Source: a virus. From it: 45,725 nucleotides of DNA. Positions within the stretch are counted from its first letter, which is position 1. Each line of letters starts with the position of its first letter. Under the pieces are notes generated by a model. The model was not told the origin of the DNA and searched no databases. It worked only from the letters and a program-made list of their open reading frames with translations. A program made the position numbers and the translations under genes. The stretch is taken from IMG/VR virus record IMGVR_UViG_3300048927_000485, positions 1-45,725 of that record; one strand, given 5' to 3'. Of this stretch, positions 29,699 through 39,049 are shown piece by piece.

Positions 29699-30285
29699 TG
29701 ATCGGCACCAGCACGAAAGAACCGATCCCCTTCACGCCGTCCTGGCTGGAGGGGCAGCAGGACGCGCCGGTCTACCTGCTCCGCCATGGCAGCGTGATCG
29801 AGCGCGGGCTGATGGAGGCCGAGCTTTCAGGTGAGCATCGCGCCGGGCCAGTTCACAGCTACGAATTGCGCGCAGCCTTTCTGGAAGGCGTACGATCGTT
29901 GTTGGACGATGACCCCGATCTCGATCGCATCATCGAGATCGAGCAGATCGAGGCCGATCTGGTGAGCGACGCGGCCGAGGGAAACGAACCCAAATCGCTA
30001 TCGGATAGCGACGCACAGATATTGGCCGGGGCGCGTGAGGTTCTGTCGGAATATCGGCCAGCCTATCGGTCGCTTCAGGCCCGGATGCAGCGGCGTGCGC
30101 AGATCGCGCCCATTGTCGCGATGAAGCGGTTCTGTGTGGGCTGGGAGAATACCGGCATCGCCTTCGCGCGTGGAAAGGACGGTCGGGTAACCGACGATGC
30201 TCTGGCCGCGATCGACCCTCTGCAGCTGCGCGTGGCGGGCGCTCGGGCATTCTCGCTGCAATATGGGGGGCAGGAAAAAAACTGA
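29698..30285 (+). CDS. Tail assembly chaperone, upstream frame (gpG-like)
   Basis: 195 aa from an ATG that overlaps the tube-gene stop. It is acidic and helical: SLLDDDPDLDRIIEIEQIEADLVSD and further helices. The protein ends EKN at 30282, immediately before TGA. The last codons carry the slippery sequence A AAA AAC, so a fraction of ribosomes should shift to the -1 frame and make a fusion with 30282-30566. In lambda the equivalent G and GT proteins guide assembly of the tail around the tape measure. Confidence 0.85.
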   Translation: MIGTSTKEPIPFTPSWLEGQQDAPVYLLRHGSVIERGLMEAELSGEHRAGPVHSYELRAAFLEGVRSLLDDDPDLDRIIEIEQIEADLVSDAAEGNEPKSLSDSDAQILAGAREVLSEYRPAYRSLQARMQRRAQIAPIVAMKRFCVGWENTGIAFARGKDGRVTDDALAAIDPLQLRVAGARAFSLQYGGQEKN

Positions 30286-30307
30286 TCGCGGCGCTGACGG
30301 TGCGCCG
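30276..30307 (+). promoter_or_regulatory. Programmed -1 ribosomal frameshift signal
   Basis: Heptamer A AAA AAC (30276-30282) in the zero frame, followed after a 6-nt spacer by a hairpin CGGCGC/GCGCCG (30289-30294 and 30302-30307). The zero-frame stop TGA lies at 30283-30285. This is the standard arrangement for a -1 slip: X XXY YYZ heptamer, short spacer, stem. Confidence 0.88.
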
Positions 30308-30566
30308 GCGTCCGTTGGATTTCGAGTTCGGCCTGACCGTCGATGGAGGCTGGGAGATTGATGGCCGGCGATGGCCCGAAAATCCGCTGATCGTCTTGCC
30401 GGCCTGGGTCTGGCCGGTGGTCGATCTGTGGCTGCTTTGCCGAAGGCATGCGGGAATTGGGGGCGCCCCCTTGCCCTGTCCAGGCAGCGTCGGGGAGCAG
30501 CCGGCGGCGCTTATGGACGCATTCAGGCTGCTCGATCGAGCAATGCAGGGGAAGTCGGATGCCTAG
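30282..30566 (+). CDS. Tail assembly chaperone, -1 frame extension (gpGT-like)
   Basis: After the slip, translation continues as LIAALTVRRRPLDFEFGLTVDGGWEIDGRRWPENPLIVLP and so on, for 94 residues, giving a fusion of 289 aa. A GTG at 30300 could also start this part alone, but no ribosome binding site is visible, and the coding frame is open back to the slip point. The Trp-rich middle (WVWPVVDLWLL) is unusual for a soluble part. It should contact the tape measure during tail assembly. Confidence 0.83.
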   Translation: MIAALTVRRRPLDFEFGLTVDGGWEIDGRRWPENPLIVLPAWVWPVVDLWLLCRRHAGIGGAPLPCPGSVGEQPAALMDAFRLLDRAMQGKSDA

Positions 30567-31215
30567 CTTGATCGACCATCTGACGATCGATTTCGAGCTG
30601 CTGAGAAAGCAGAAGGGCGAGCTGCGCAAGGGCATCCTGAGGGCGCAGCGCGACACGGTCACCGAAGTCGGGCGGGAAGCGGAGCTTGCGCTTGAGGCCG
30701 CCACAGCGGCTGCCGGGATGGGCAAGCTGGCCAAGGCCTGGACGCGACGAGTGTATCCCGCCCGGGCGTTGGCAAACGACCCCGTTGCGATGCTCTATGC
30801 CAAGGGCGGCGCTCGCACGCAGGGGGCGATCCGTGCCGCGGCCTATGGCGGCCGCATCGCCGCGAAGGATGGGGGCATGCTGGCGATCCCGACCGCCGCC
30901 GCCGCCCTCAGTGCGCGTAACAGGCGACCTTCGCCGGCGGAATGGGAGCGGGCGACGGGTATCAAGCTGGCAGCGGTTGAACGGCCCGGCAAGCCCACTT
31001 TGCTGGTGGCGCATGGCGTGCGGGTCGGACCGAAAACGGGACGCGTGCGAGCGGCGAGCGATAATCAGCTCAACAAGGGGACGTTCGCTTCGGCGATCAT
31101 CTTCGTACTCGTCCCCGTGCTGCACCGCATGGGCCGATTTTCGATCGAAGGAACGGTGCGCCCGTTCCAGAGCAAAATGGCAAGTGAGTTCGCGCGGCGG
31201 GCTGGAAGATTATAG
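30559..31215 (+). CDS. DUF6441 family tail protein
   Basis: 218 aa from the ATG at 30559, 8 bp before the end of the previous gene. Basic and helical at first (LLRKQKGELRKGILRAQRDTVTEVGREAELA), then TRRVYPARALANDPVAMLYAKGGARTQGAIRAA. The C-terminus (VLVPVLHRMGRFSIEGTVRPFQSKM) completes what I recognise as DUF6441, a family found between tail chaperone and tape measure genes. Exact role in tail assembly unknown. Confidence 0.75.
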   Translation: MPSLIDHLTIDFELLRKQKGELRKGILRAQRDTVTEVGREAELALEAATAAAGMGKLAKAWTRRVYPARALANDPVAMLYAKGGARTQGAIRAAAYGGRIAAKDGGMLAIPTAAAALSARNRRPSPAEWERATGIKLAAVERPGKPTLLVAHGVRVGPKTGRVRAASDNQLNKGTFASAIIFVLVPVLHRMGRFSIEGTVRPFQSKMASEFARRAGRL

Positions 31216-31225
31216 CTGTCGCGAG

Positions 31226-31654
31226 CTACTGAGCGATTTTCGGGCAAATGGATGCTATAAGAACGTTGCTAGCCGATCGCGACTTATCGTCGTCCCATAT
31301 TGAAACATCTTCGATCCGAAAATTTGCAGAGTAGTGCGCCAGGAATGGCTTAAATCCTGTATATCCGCCCATACTATTCTTTGAATTTATTAACCCACAA
31401 TAAAAGCCTACTTTATGGGTGGATGGAAGCCATTTGTACCGCGCCGACGGTTCATCTTTTAAGACAAGATCAAGATAAGAGCGAATGGCCTTTTGTATCG
31501 CAACGTGCTGAGGCGGCGTTAGACGTGCAGGTGGAGGGCTTCGCTTTTTGCACGGCTCCCCCGCATCGAGCGCTCTCATCCCCCAAGGCTCGCTTTGGGG
31601 AGGGTCCAAGCAGGCTCCGAGTCCTGCCGCCGCGATCAGAAATCCTAGAAACAT
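31226..31654 (-). CDS. Leftward candidate lipoprotein moron
   Basis: 142 aa, ATG at 31654 with GGAGAGG upstream. It starts with a hydrophobic stretch and a lipobox-like LGAC (MFLGFLIAAAGLGAC, Cys15). The hydrophobic part lacks the usual positive charge before it, which weakens the lipoprotein call. The mature part has IQKAIRSYLDLVLKDEPSARYKWLP and YCGLINSKNSMGGYTGFKPFLA, a conserved-looking CG.(I/V)N.KN..GGY.G pattern seen in proteobacterial lipoproteins. It opposes the tail genes and is much more A/T-rich than they are. It is probably expressed in the lysogen and may act at the cell envelope, for example against superinfecting phages; that role is inference. Confidence 0.8.
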   Translation of the reverse strand: MFLGFLIAAAGLGACLDPPQSEPWGMRALDAGEPCKKRSPPPARLTPPQHVAIQKAIRSYLDLVLKDEPSARYKWLPSTHKVGFYCGLINSKNSMGGYTGFKPFLAHYSANFRIEDVSIWDDDKSRSASNVLIASICPKIAQ

Positions 31655-31803
31655 AGCCTCTCCAATTAGGGGCGAAACGCTAGTTCGGTTGCTGCCAGAG
31701 TCCAGCCTCCGCCAGCACTAATCATCACTGATCGGCGGGCGAAAGCGCATCGCATTTTTGACCGTGCAGCAGCCCGGCCGAACGAACACATCTGGAGGTG
31801 AGC
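31655..31803. promoter_or_regulatory. Gap between moron and tape measure
   Basis: 149 bp of mixed GC between the divergent lipoprotein and tape-measure genes. It should hold the moron promoter on the minus strand and ends with TGGAGG, a strong ribosome binding site 7 nt before the tape measure ATG. I cannot place -35 and -10 elements with confidence. Confidence 0.4.
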
Positions 31804-34773
31804 ATGCCTGAATTGGACATTGTCGCTCGCCTCAAGCTGGCGGGTGAACAGTTTTCCAGCGAATTCGATACGCGCATGAAGCGGATCGAAGACACGGCGC
31901 GCTCCACGTCGTCGCGGGTCAATTCGGCGCTGGCCGGCCTTTCCACCGCCACAAAGGGAATCGCCGCAGGTGTGGGTGTGGCAACGCTTGCCACGCTGGC
32001 GCAGCGCAGTCTCGATTATGCATCGTCGCTTGGCGAAACTGCGCAGCAGCTCGGCGTCACGACCCGCGACCTACAGGTGTATCGCTACGCCGCATCGCAG
32101 GTTGGCGTCGAGCAGGACGCCATGGACCGCAGCCTGGCGAAATTGACGCAGACGCTCGGTAAAGCGGCCTTGGGTGCGAAGGGTCCGCTGGAAGCCTTCC
32201 AGGCACTGGGGATCAATGTTCGCGATGCCAGTGGCCATGTCCTGACCGCCGGCGAGGCAATCCCGAAAATCGCCGACGCGCTGGAGAACGTACGGGATCC
32301 TGCCCAAAGGGCAGCGGCGGAGGTCGCGCTGTTCGGGAAGGCGGGTCAGCAGCTCGATACGCTGCTGGCGGGCGGCAGCGGGCAGGTTGGCGAGCTGGCG
32401 CTTGCGGCGGAACGGCTGGGCATCGTCCTGTCGGACAAGCAAATTCAGGCTGCGGATGACACGGCTGACAAGATCGCGTCGCTGAAGCAGGTTCTGGAAG
32501 CGAATGTTTCGAAGGTCGTCGCGGATAATGCGACGGCCATCTATGGGTATGCGGACTCGCTGACAAAGCTGGCCGCATCGATTCCCGATGCACTCAATCG
32601 CCTTGAAGTGCTTAAAACCTACTTCAACGAGCAGGAGGGCCGGGCGTATGAGGGGCCGGGCCGTCTTCTCAGCTTCGTCACCGGCGGGCGGCTGGGCACC
32701 GGACTGGTGCAACGCGCCCAAGCCGAGCAGGCCGAGGCGCGCCTCCGCCGCTTCGATCTCAGCATCGGTTGGACGCCGGACAGCCTCCGCCGGGCGGCCC
32801 CCGCCGCCACAAAGCCAACGATCGATCGCGACCTGCCGAATTTCCTCGATACCGTCACTGACAAAACGAACAAGCTGACGGAGGCACAGCGCAAGGCGGC
32901 GGCGGCGCAGCGTGAAATGCTTGCGACCTTCGATCGGGTGCGCGACGAGGGCGATCCCGAAGCGGCTTTGTTCCGGGACTATAAGGCCCAGACGGACGCG
33001 ATCCGGGATGCGGTGGCCAAAGGCCTGCGCACCGAAGAAGAAGGCGCGGCAGCCGGGCGCGGCGCCATGGATGCGTATTTCGACGGCCTCCGCAAGGTAG
33101 CTGATGAGCGCCAGAGCGAGATCGAAGATATTCTGTCTGGATGGTTCACGGCCGATCCGGTTGACGCTCAGGGCTTCTTCGACCGCAACAAGGCATCTTT
33201 GGACCGAGCGCTGGGCATTGCATCGCCAAAAAATCAGAATGGCAGCAACTATCGTGCGGTTAGCGAGACGCTCGAGAGTATTGGCGGCCTTCGCATCGGA
33301 TCAGGTGCGTCGCGCGCATTGAGCCTGCTAGGCGGCAGTGCGGGTAGCAACGATGACCCCTTTCAGCAGGGGATCGCCTCTGTTCTGTCGCCGCTGGAAA
33401 AGGCGGTCACCAAGAATACGCTGGTGCTCGGCAGCAGCGCTGAGCGAACCAAAAAACTGCAGGAGGCGCTGGGCAGTGTCGCTGGCGCGGCAGCGGTGGG
33501 AGGTCTGAGCGGCGGCGTGTTCGCGTCGATCACCGGCGGAAAGAATAATCAGCTCGCGTCGTCGGTCGGGGGCGCGCTGGGCCAGTTCGCGGGCAAGGAG
33601 CTGGGCAAGTCGTTCGGCACCGCGCTGGGATCGTTCAGCAGCCTGGCCGGCCCGCTCGGCTCGATCGCCGGCGGCATCCTCGGCAACCTGGCGGGTGGCC
33701 TGTTCAGTTCGACGAAGAAGGGGTCGACCACGCTGGCCTATGACGGGTTCGGCAATATCGTCGCCGGCGCCACCAGCGGCAACAGCGCGTCGCGCCAGGC
33801 GGCGTCGGCCGCGAGCGCGGGCAGCGTCGGATCAGCGATCGCGCAGATCGCGGCGGCGCTGGGCGGCACGGTCACCGGCGCGGGTACGGTTTCGATCGGG
33901 ATGCGTAACGACAGCTATCGGGTCGATACGCTGGGGCTGGGGCGGACGAAGGCCGCCACCAGCGTGCTGAGCTTCAAGACGGAGCAGGAGGCGATCCGCG
34001 CCGCGATCAGCGACCTGCTCCGCGACGGGGTGGTCGGCGGGATCAGCGACGCATCGCGCCGGATCCTGCAATCGGGCAAGGACCTGGAGAATGCGATTAC
34101 CAAGGCAAGCCTGATCGAGGCGATCCCCCGCGACCTGAAGGCGATGCTGGACCCGGTGGGCGCCGCCATCGACGATCTGAACCGCAAATGGGCGGATACC
34201 GCCGCAGCGCTGAAAGAGGGCGGCGCATCGGCCGAGCAGCTGGCGCAGGCCGAAAAGCTGCACAGCCTGCAGCTGGACCAGATCAAAGCATCGACCGCAT
34301 CGGCGAGCGCATCGCTGAAGGATTTCCGCGACAGCCTGAAGCTGGGATCGTCATCGCCCTATTCGCTGCGCGACCAGGAGGCGACCGCGCTGGCGGGATT
34401 GCAGCCCTATCTGGACGCGATCGCGGCCGGCGGGGCGATCGACCAGCAGAAATATCAGGAGGCGGCGCAAAGCTTCCTGGAGGTGGAGCGCCAGCTGTAC
34501 GGATCGACCAGCGCCTATTTCGACAAGCTGGACATGATCCAGGCGGCGACGAACAAGGCGATCAGCGCGATCGACAATGCCGTGCCGATCACGCCCGCGG
34601 TGGCCGATCCGTTCGCGAAGGCGACGGCGACCAACACCGCCACCAGCAATGAGCTGCTCGCCCAAATGAGCGAGCAGATGCAGCAGCTGCAGCAGACGAT
34701 GGCGCAGGTGGCGACGAACACGGGGGCGACGGGCGGTTCGGCCTTCATCGGCCAAGATCGGCAGTATCGCTGA
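31804..34773 (+). CDS. Tail tape measure protein
   Basis: 989 aa from the ATG at 31804 (GGAGG 7 nt upstream). The opening MPELDIVARLKLAGEQFSSEFDTRMKRIEDTARSTSSRVNSALAGLS and TKGIAAGVGVATLATLAQRSLDYASSLGETAQQLGVTTRDLQVYRYAA is typical of tape measures. Long helical stretches follow. A Gly/Ala-rich hydrophobic section (about 560-650: GGLSGGVFASITGG, LASSVGGALGQFAGKELGKSFG, GSIAGGILGNLAGGLFSS) probably crosses the host membrane on DNA ejection. The C-terminal end is Met/Gln-rich coiled coil. Its length sets tail length. Confidence 0.95.
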   Translation: MPELDIVARLKLAGEQFSSEFDTRMKRIEDTARSTSSRVNSALAGLSTATKGIAAGVGVATLATLAQRSLDYASSLGETAQQLGVTTRDLQVYRYAASQVGVEQDAMDRSLAKLTQTLGKAALGAKGPLEAFQALGINVRDASGHVLTAGEAIPKIADALENVRDPAQRAAAEVALFGKAGQQLDTLLAGGSGQVGELALAAERLGIVLSDKQIQAADDTADKIASLKQVLEANVSKVVADNATAIYGYADSLTKLAASIPDALNRLEVLKTYFNEQEGRAYEGPGRLLSFVTGGRLGTGLVQRAQAEQAEARLRRFDLSIGWTPDSLRRAAPAATKPTIDRDLPNFLDTVTDKTNKLTEAQRKAAAAQREMLATFDRVRDEGDPEAALFRDYKAQTDAIRDAVAKGLRTEEEGAAAGRGAMDAYFDGLRKVADERQSEIEDILSGWFTADPVDAQGFFDRNKASLDRALGIASPKNQNGSNYRAVSETLESIGGLRIGSGASRALSLLGGSAGSNDDPFQQGIASVLSPLEKAVTKNTLVLGSSAERTKKLQEALGSVAGAAAVGGLSGGVFASITGGKNNQLASSVGGALGQFAGKELGKSFGTALGSFSSLAGPLGSIAGGILGNLAGGLFSSTKKGSTTLAYDGFGNIVAGATSGNSASRQAASAASAGSVGSAIAQIAAALGGTVTGAGTVSIGMRNDSYRVDTLGLGRTKAATSVLSFKTEQEAIRAAISDLLRDGVVGGISDASRRILQSGKDLENAITKASLIEAIPRDLKAMLDPVGAAIDDLNRKWADTAAALKEGGASAEQLAQAEKLHSLQLDQIKASTASASASLKDFRDSLKLGSSSPYSLRDQEATALAGLQPYLDAIAAGGAIDQQKYQEAAQSFLEVERQLYGSTSAYFDKLDMIQAATNKAISAIDNAVPITPAVADPFAKATATNTATSNELLAQMSEQMQQLQQTMAQVATNTGATGGSAFIGQDRQYR

Positions 34774-35138
34774 TGCCCGCCACCACCGGGGATATCGCAG
34801 CCGCGTCGCGCGACGTGGCGGTGGCGAGTTGGACCAGCGCGACGATCGCCGGCCGCTACCCGTCGGCGCGCGACGGATCGACCGAGCCGGCCGTGGGCTA
34901 TTTCGACACGCAGGCGGACGCGCAGACGATGGTGGATGCGCGGGCAACGCTGATCGGAACGGAGCGGCGGCGGTTCGCGGTGGCGGTGGGGGACGTGCTG
35001 TGGCCGTCCATCTCCACCGCGGTGCCAACGATGGCGCTGACCGATGCCGAGCAATCGGCATCGGCGCTCAACTGCCTGGTCGCCCGGATCGAGATCGATC
35101 TGGAGGCCGAGACCACCAACATCGAACTGTTCGGGTGA
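34773..35138 (+). CDS. Distal tail protein
   Basis: 121 aa, start overlapping the tape measure stop. It is beta/alpha mixed and includes YFDTQADAQTMVDARATLIGTERRRFAVAVGDVLWPSIS. It follows the tape measure where lambda M/L-like minor tail genes lie. I do not recognise a specific family. Confidence 0.7.
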   Translation: MPATTGDIAAASRDVAVASWTSATIAGRYPSARDGSTEPAVGYFDTQADAQTMVDARATLIGTERRRFAVAVGDVLWPSISTAVPTMALTDAEQSASALNCLVARIEIDLEAETTNIELFG

Positions 35139-35141
35139 GTG

Positions 35142-35933
35142 ATGGGGATTGCATGGATCGTCCGGCCGCTGCCGATCGCGGCGGCGACCGCCTCCGGCAC
35201 GACGCTGGGGGCGGCGACCAACGTCGGCAACGACTTTGCCGGGATCGTCTGGCGCGGGCCATCGGCCACGTCGACGACGCTGACGGTCGATTTCGGGGCC
35301 GACGTGGCGATCGACACGCTGATGCTGTTCGGGGTGGGCGCGGTCAGCGGCACGGTGCCGACGATGCAGGTGAGCGCGGCGACCGCGGCGCAGGGCAACT
35401 TCACCGGATCGTTCTGGAGCGATACGGCGGCACCGCTGTACGCAGGATCGGTCGCGCCGGTATCGGGAAAGCGCGTCGCGGTGTGGGCGGCGCCAGCCGG
35501 CGCGCCGGCGTCGTTCCGCTACATGCGGCTGACGTTCGCGCGGGCGAGCGCGGTGACGATCGAGCTGGCGCGGCTGGCGGCGGGCGCGCGGATATCGCTG
35601 GAGCGGAACTTCAATGCGATCAACCTGGGCGTGCGCGACCTGAGCAGCCTGGATTTTTCGGCGCGGGGCGTGTTGCTGCGGCGACGGGCGAAGAAATTGC
35701 GAACTCTGGCGCTGTCGTTTTCCAACCTGCTCAAAAGCGAGGTCGAGGCGAGCGTCAAGCCGTTGCTGGAGCAGGTGGGCAATAGCGAGATGGTCGCGAT
35801 GCTGACCGATCCCGATGCGGACGCGCAGCGCGAGAACCGCGCCTATTTCGGCCCGCTGGTGGGCGACCTGTCGGTGGCCTGGCGGCGCGCCGACCGGTGG
35901 GAATCCAAGACCAACCTGGTGAGCATCTTCTGA
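35142..35933 (+). CDS. Minor tail protein
   Basis: 263 aa from the ATG at 35142 (GTG at 35139 is one codon longer). The first 150 residues (WIVRPLPIAAATASGTTLGAATNVGNDFAGIVWRG, VDFGADVAIDTLMLFGVGAV, FRYMRLTFARA) suggest a jelly-roll or discoidin-like beta sandwich. The second part, LSSLDFSARGVLLRRRAKKLRTLALSF, continues to a conserved end. Probably a tail-tip component that docks between tail tube and fibre. Confidence 0.7.
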   Translation: MGIAWIVRPLPIAAATASGTTLGAATNVGNDFAGIVWRGPSATSTTLTVDFGADVAIDTLMLFGVGAVSGTVPTMQVSAATAAQGNFTGSFWSDTAAPLYAGSVAPVSGKRVAVWAAPAGAPASFRYMRLTFARASAVTIELARLAAGARISLERNFNAINLGVRDLSSLDFSARGVLLRRRAKKLRTLALSFSNLLKSEVEASVKPLLEQVGNSEMVAMLTDPDADAQRENRAYFGPLVGDLSVAWRRADRWESKTNLVSIF

Positions 35934-38900
35934 TGCTGGCGGTACTGGCGCAGATCGATGGATATGATCCGGTCGCGAACGCGGCGGTGACGCTGTACGC
36001 GGCCAATATCGACGATGCGGCGGTGTGCCACCTGAACGGGCAGACGTGGTGGCCGGCAATCGCGAAGGCGCCGACGCTGCGCTACGACCTGTTCGATGGG
36101 GCGTTCGCCGGGCAGATCGTGGCGCCGGCATCGTCGCTGTCGCTGCGGACCGAGCCGTGGGCCGATTTCGCGCGCTATGCACTGGCGGATGCGCGGCTGC
36201 GGCTGTGGACGGGCGAGGCCGGCGATGCGTGGGGCGGCTATACGCTGCGCTTCGACGGGCGGGTGACGGCGCAGCCGCAGAGCGCGGACGGGGCGGCGGA
36301 GGTGAGCTTCGCGGTCGACGATCGCTGGCTGGATGGCGCGCTGCTGTCGCTGTACGCGGGCACGACCGGGGCCGAAGGGCCGGCGGCGATGAAAGGCCAG
36401 CCCAAGCCGCTGGCGATCGGCGCGCCGCGCTACATTCCGGGCAAGCTGATCGACAGCGTCAACATCGTCTTCCAGCTGTCTGCCTATGGCGCGATCCAGG
36501 GGGTGGAGGCGGCGCTGGAGCGGCTGGCGCGGTACGGCTCGCCGACGGCGGACTATGCGAGCTATGCGGCGCTGATCGCGGCGAGCGTGCCGGCGGGGCG
36601 GTGGGCGACGTGCCTGGCGCAGGGGCTGGTGCGATTCGGCGCGCCGACCGCCGGGCAGATCAGCTTCCTGGCGCAAGGCGACAAAGCCGGGCCGGACGGG
36701 TGGGCGCGCACGCCGGGCAAGGTGATAAGGCGGCTGGCGCTGCTGTCGGGCGGGGCGGGCAAGATCGACGATGCATCGCTCAACGCGCTGGATGTGGCGC
36801 GGCCCTACAATGTTTCGGTCTATGTCGAGGAACAGACGACGGCGCGCCAGCTGATCCAGGCGCTGGCGGCGAGCGTCAACGCGGTCGCCGGCATGAGCTG
36901 GACCGGGCAGCTGTTCGTGGCGCCGATCGCGGTGGGCGCGCCGACGTCGACGCTGGCTGCGGACGGCAGCGCGCTGCCGCCGGTGGCATCGGTCGCGCAG
37001 ATCGGGGTGGCGGCGCCGTTCAAGAGCCTGGGCCTGTCGGCCGAACGGGCGTGGACGGTGCATGCGCTGAGCGACATCGCGTTCACGGCGACGCTGATCG
37101 ACATGGGCGCCTATGTGGCGGGGCAGACCTATCGCGAAGGCAATATCGTCCAGGATCAGGGCACGAGCTGGGTGTATATCAACCCGGCGCCCAGCAGCGG
37201 GAACGCCCCGCCGGCGCTGCCGACGCTATCGAACGATTACTGGAAGGCGCTGGTCCAGCCCGCATCCGGCATGCGTGTGCAGGGATCGGTCAACGGCACG
37301 AGCAGCTGGCACGAACCGCCGGTGGCGGGCGACGCCTATCTGCGGTTTTGGGATGAGGCCAGCGGGACTTGGGGCAGCGCACTTCCGTTCGGCGGGGAGA
37401 ACGCGCTGGTCGGGCTGCTGACGAACGAAAGCGCGACGGTGGCGGCCGCCAATGACGGCGCGGTCACGTCGGGTGCGCTGGCGAGCGCGGGCGGCACGTT
37501 CCGGGTTTATTACGGGCTGGACGACGTGACGGCGTCGTGCAGCTTCACGCGGGTATCGCAAAGCGGGCTATCGCTGACGATCGGGGCGAGCACGGGCGTC
37601 TATACGATCAGCGCGGCATCGGCCGACACGGGCACGGCGACGCTGCGCGCGACGTTCGCGGGCATATCGATCGACAAGGTCTATTCACTGGCGAAATCGA
37701 AGGCCGGCGCCACGGGCGGCGCGGGCGCGGACGGCAGCGACGCCAAGCTGCTGGTGGTGATTTCGGACCGGCAGACGATCACCTATGACGGCACGGGCGC
37801 GGTATCGCCATCCAGCCAGACGACGACGTTCAGCACGCAAAAGCAGAATACGACCGCGACGGTGACGTGGACGATGACGCGGCTGGACGGCACGTCGATC
37901 AGTTCGGCCAGCTACCTGTCGGACACGACCGGCAACAGCGTGACCATGACCGCTTCGGCGTTCAACACGGCGCGCGGATCGACCAATGGCGTGATCGTGA
38001 TCGGCACGCTGACCGACGGCACGACGCTGACCGACCGGATCAGCATCGTGCGGGTCCAGGCCGGCACGAACGGGACGAATGGGGCGCCAGGCCCCGCCGG
38101 CCCATCGGGCGACGACGGGATTGGAACGACGACCCTTGCGACTGTCGGGTCGGCCACGGTGAGTGGGGGGCAGGCGGATTGTTCCACAAATGCGGGCGGA
38201 TCGTGGGAATCTCATAGCGTCTATTCCACCCAGATCGCCGCGGGCAGCGCTTCCCTGTCGTGGAAAGCGCCGAACGCCTATGGCGATCCAACCGATTTCT
38301 TCATGGGGCTGCGCTCCGCGCCGAGCACGACGTTCACTTATAGCTCGTTCGACATCGGGGCGATCCGGTTCGCGAGCTATAACACCGGCATCGGCAGCGC
38401 GACGTCATACCATACCGAAATCTGGATCGGGAATTCCGCCGTCGCATTCGATAAGACATGGGACGGCAGCTACACCTATTCGATCCGCTATGACGCGCCG
38501 ACCGGCAGGGTCAGGTTCTTCCACACCACCCCGGGCGGGGTGGTGACGCTGCTCTATTCGGGCAGCATCACGTCGGGAAAATCGACCGGCGTCCAGGCAA
38601 TCTTCGCGCGGCGCGGGCGCGCCACGAACATCGCCTATGGGCCATCGGGTGACGACGGGTCGGCGACGACGGGCGGCGACGTCTGGATCGGCTATCTGGG
38701 GAAGGAAGTCGAGATCATCCTCGATAGCGGCGCGACCGCAGTGTTTGAAGGGCAGTATTACCAGGATGGTTCGGGCGTTTCCTCGAGCGGTTCCGGTCGG
38801 CTCGAAATGCAATGGCGCTATCCGGGCGGCGGGTGGAACAGCTTCGCGTCGGTATCGGGCGGCTATAACACCTCGCCCGTCCAGAGCTGGACCAATGCGA

Positions 38901-39049
38901 TGAAGGAGGCGATCTTCGACGTCACGGCCGGCTTCCGCAACAATGACAGCTCAGACCGGGTGATCGGGGTGCGGATGGTCTTCGTGCTGACGGCCGGGAC
39001 CAACCCCGGCCAGAACGTCGCCAATTCGCTGTACAAGAGGGTGTCATGA
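35933..39049 (+). CDS. Tail tip / fibre protein with collagen-like segment (gpJ role)
   Basis: 1038 aa from an ATG overlapping the previous stop. The first 400 residues are a compact tail-hub part (YDLFDGAFAGQIVAPASSLSLRTEPW, YNVSVYVEEQTTARQLIQALAAS). Next come carbohydrate-binding-like and Ig-like beta modules (Thr/Ser/Gly-rich). A short collagen-like GTNGTNGAPGPAGPSGDDG lies roughly at residues 715-735. A C-terminal beta-rich domain (about 740-1038) with many Tyr/Trp/Gly is probably the host-recognition part. The protein plays the role of lambda gpJ but lacks its usual length and names. Confidence 0.85.
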   Translation: MLAVLAQIDGYDPVANAAVTLYAANIDDAAVCHLNGQTWWPAIAKAPTLRYDLFDGAFAGQIVAPASSLSLRTEPWADFARYALADARLRLWTGEAGDAWGGYTLRFDGRVTAQPQSADGAAEVSFAVDDRWLDGALLSLYAGTTGAEGPAAMKGQPKPLAIGAPRYIPGKLIDSVNIVFQLSAYGAIQGVEAALERLARYGSPTADYASYAALIAASVPAGRWATCLAQGLVRFGAPTAGQISFLAQGDKAGPDGWARTPGKVIRRLALLSGGAGKIDDASLNALDVARPYNVSVYVEEQTTARQLIQALAASVNAVAGMSWTGQLFVAPIAVGAPTSTLAADGSALPPVASVAQIGVAAPFKSLGLSAERAWTVHALSDIAFTATLIDMGAYVAGQTYREGNIVQDQGTSWVYINPAPSSGNAPPALPTLSNDYWKALVQPASGMRVQGSVNGTSSWHEPPVAGDAYLRFWDEASGTWGSALPFGGENALVGLLTNESATVAAANDGAVTSGALASAGGTFRVYYGLDDVTASCSFTRVSQSGLSLTIGASTGVYTISAASADTGTATLRATFAGISIDKVYSLAKSKAGATGGAGADGSDAKLLVVISDRQTITYDGTGAVSPSSQTTTFSTQKQNTTATVTWTMTRLDGTSISSASYLSDTTGNSVTMTASAFNTARGSTNGVIVIGTLTDGTTLTDRISIVRVQAGTNGTNGAPGPAGPSGDDGIGTTTLATVGSATVSGGQADCSTNAGGSWESHSVYSTQIAAGSASLSWKAPNAYGDPTDFFMGLRSAPSTTFTYSSFDIGAIRFASYNTGIGSATSYHTEIWIGNSAVAFDKTWDGSYTYSIRYDAPTGRVRFFHTTPGGVVTLLYSGSITSGKSTGVQAIFARRGRATNIAYGPSGDDGSATTGGDVWIGYLGKEVEIILDSGATAVFEGQYYQDGSGVSSSGSGRLEMQWRYPGGGWNSFASVSGGYNTSPVQSWTNAMKEAIFDVTAGFRNNDSSDRVIGVRMVFVLTAGTNPGQNVANSLYKRVS

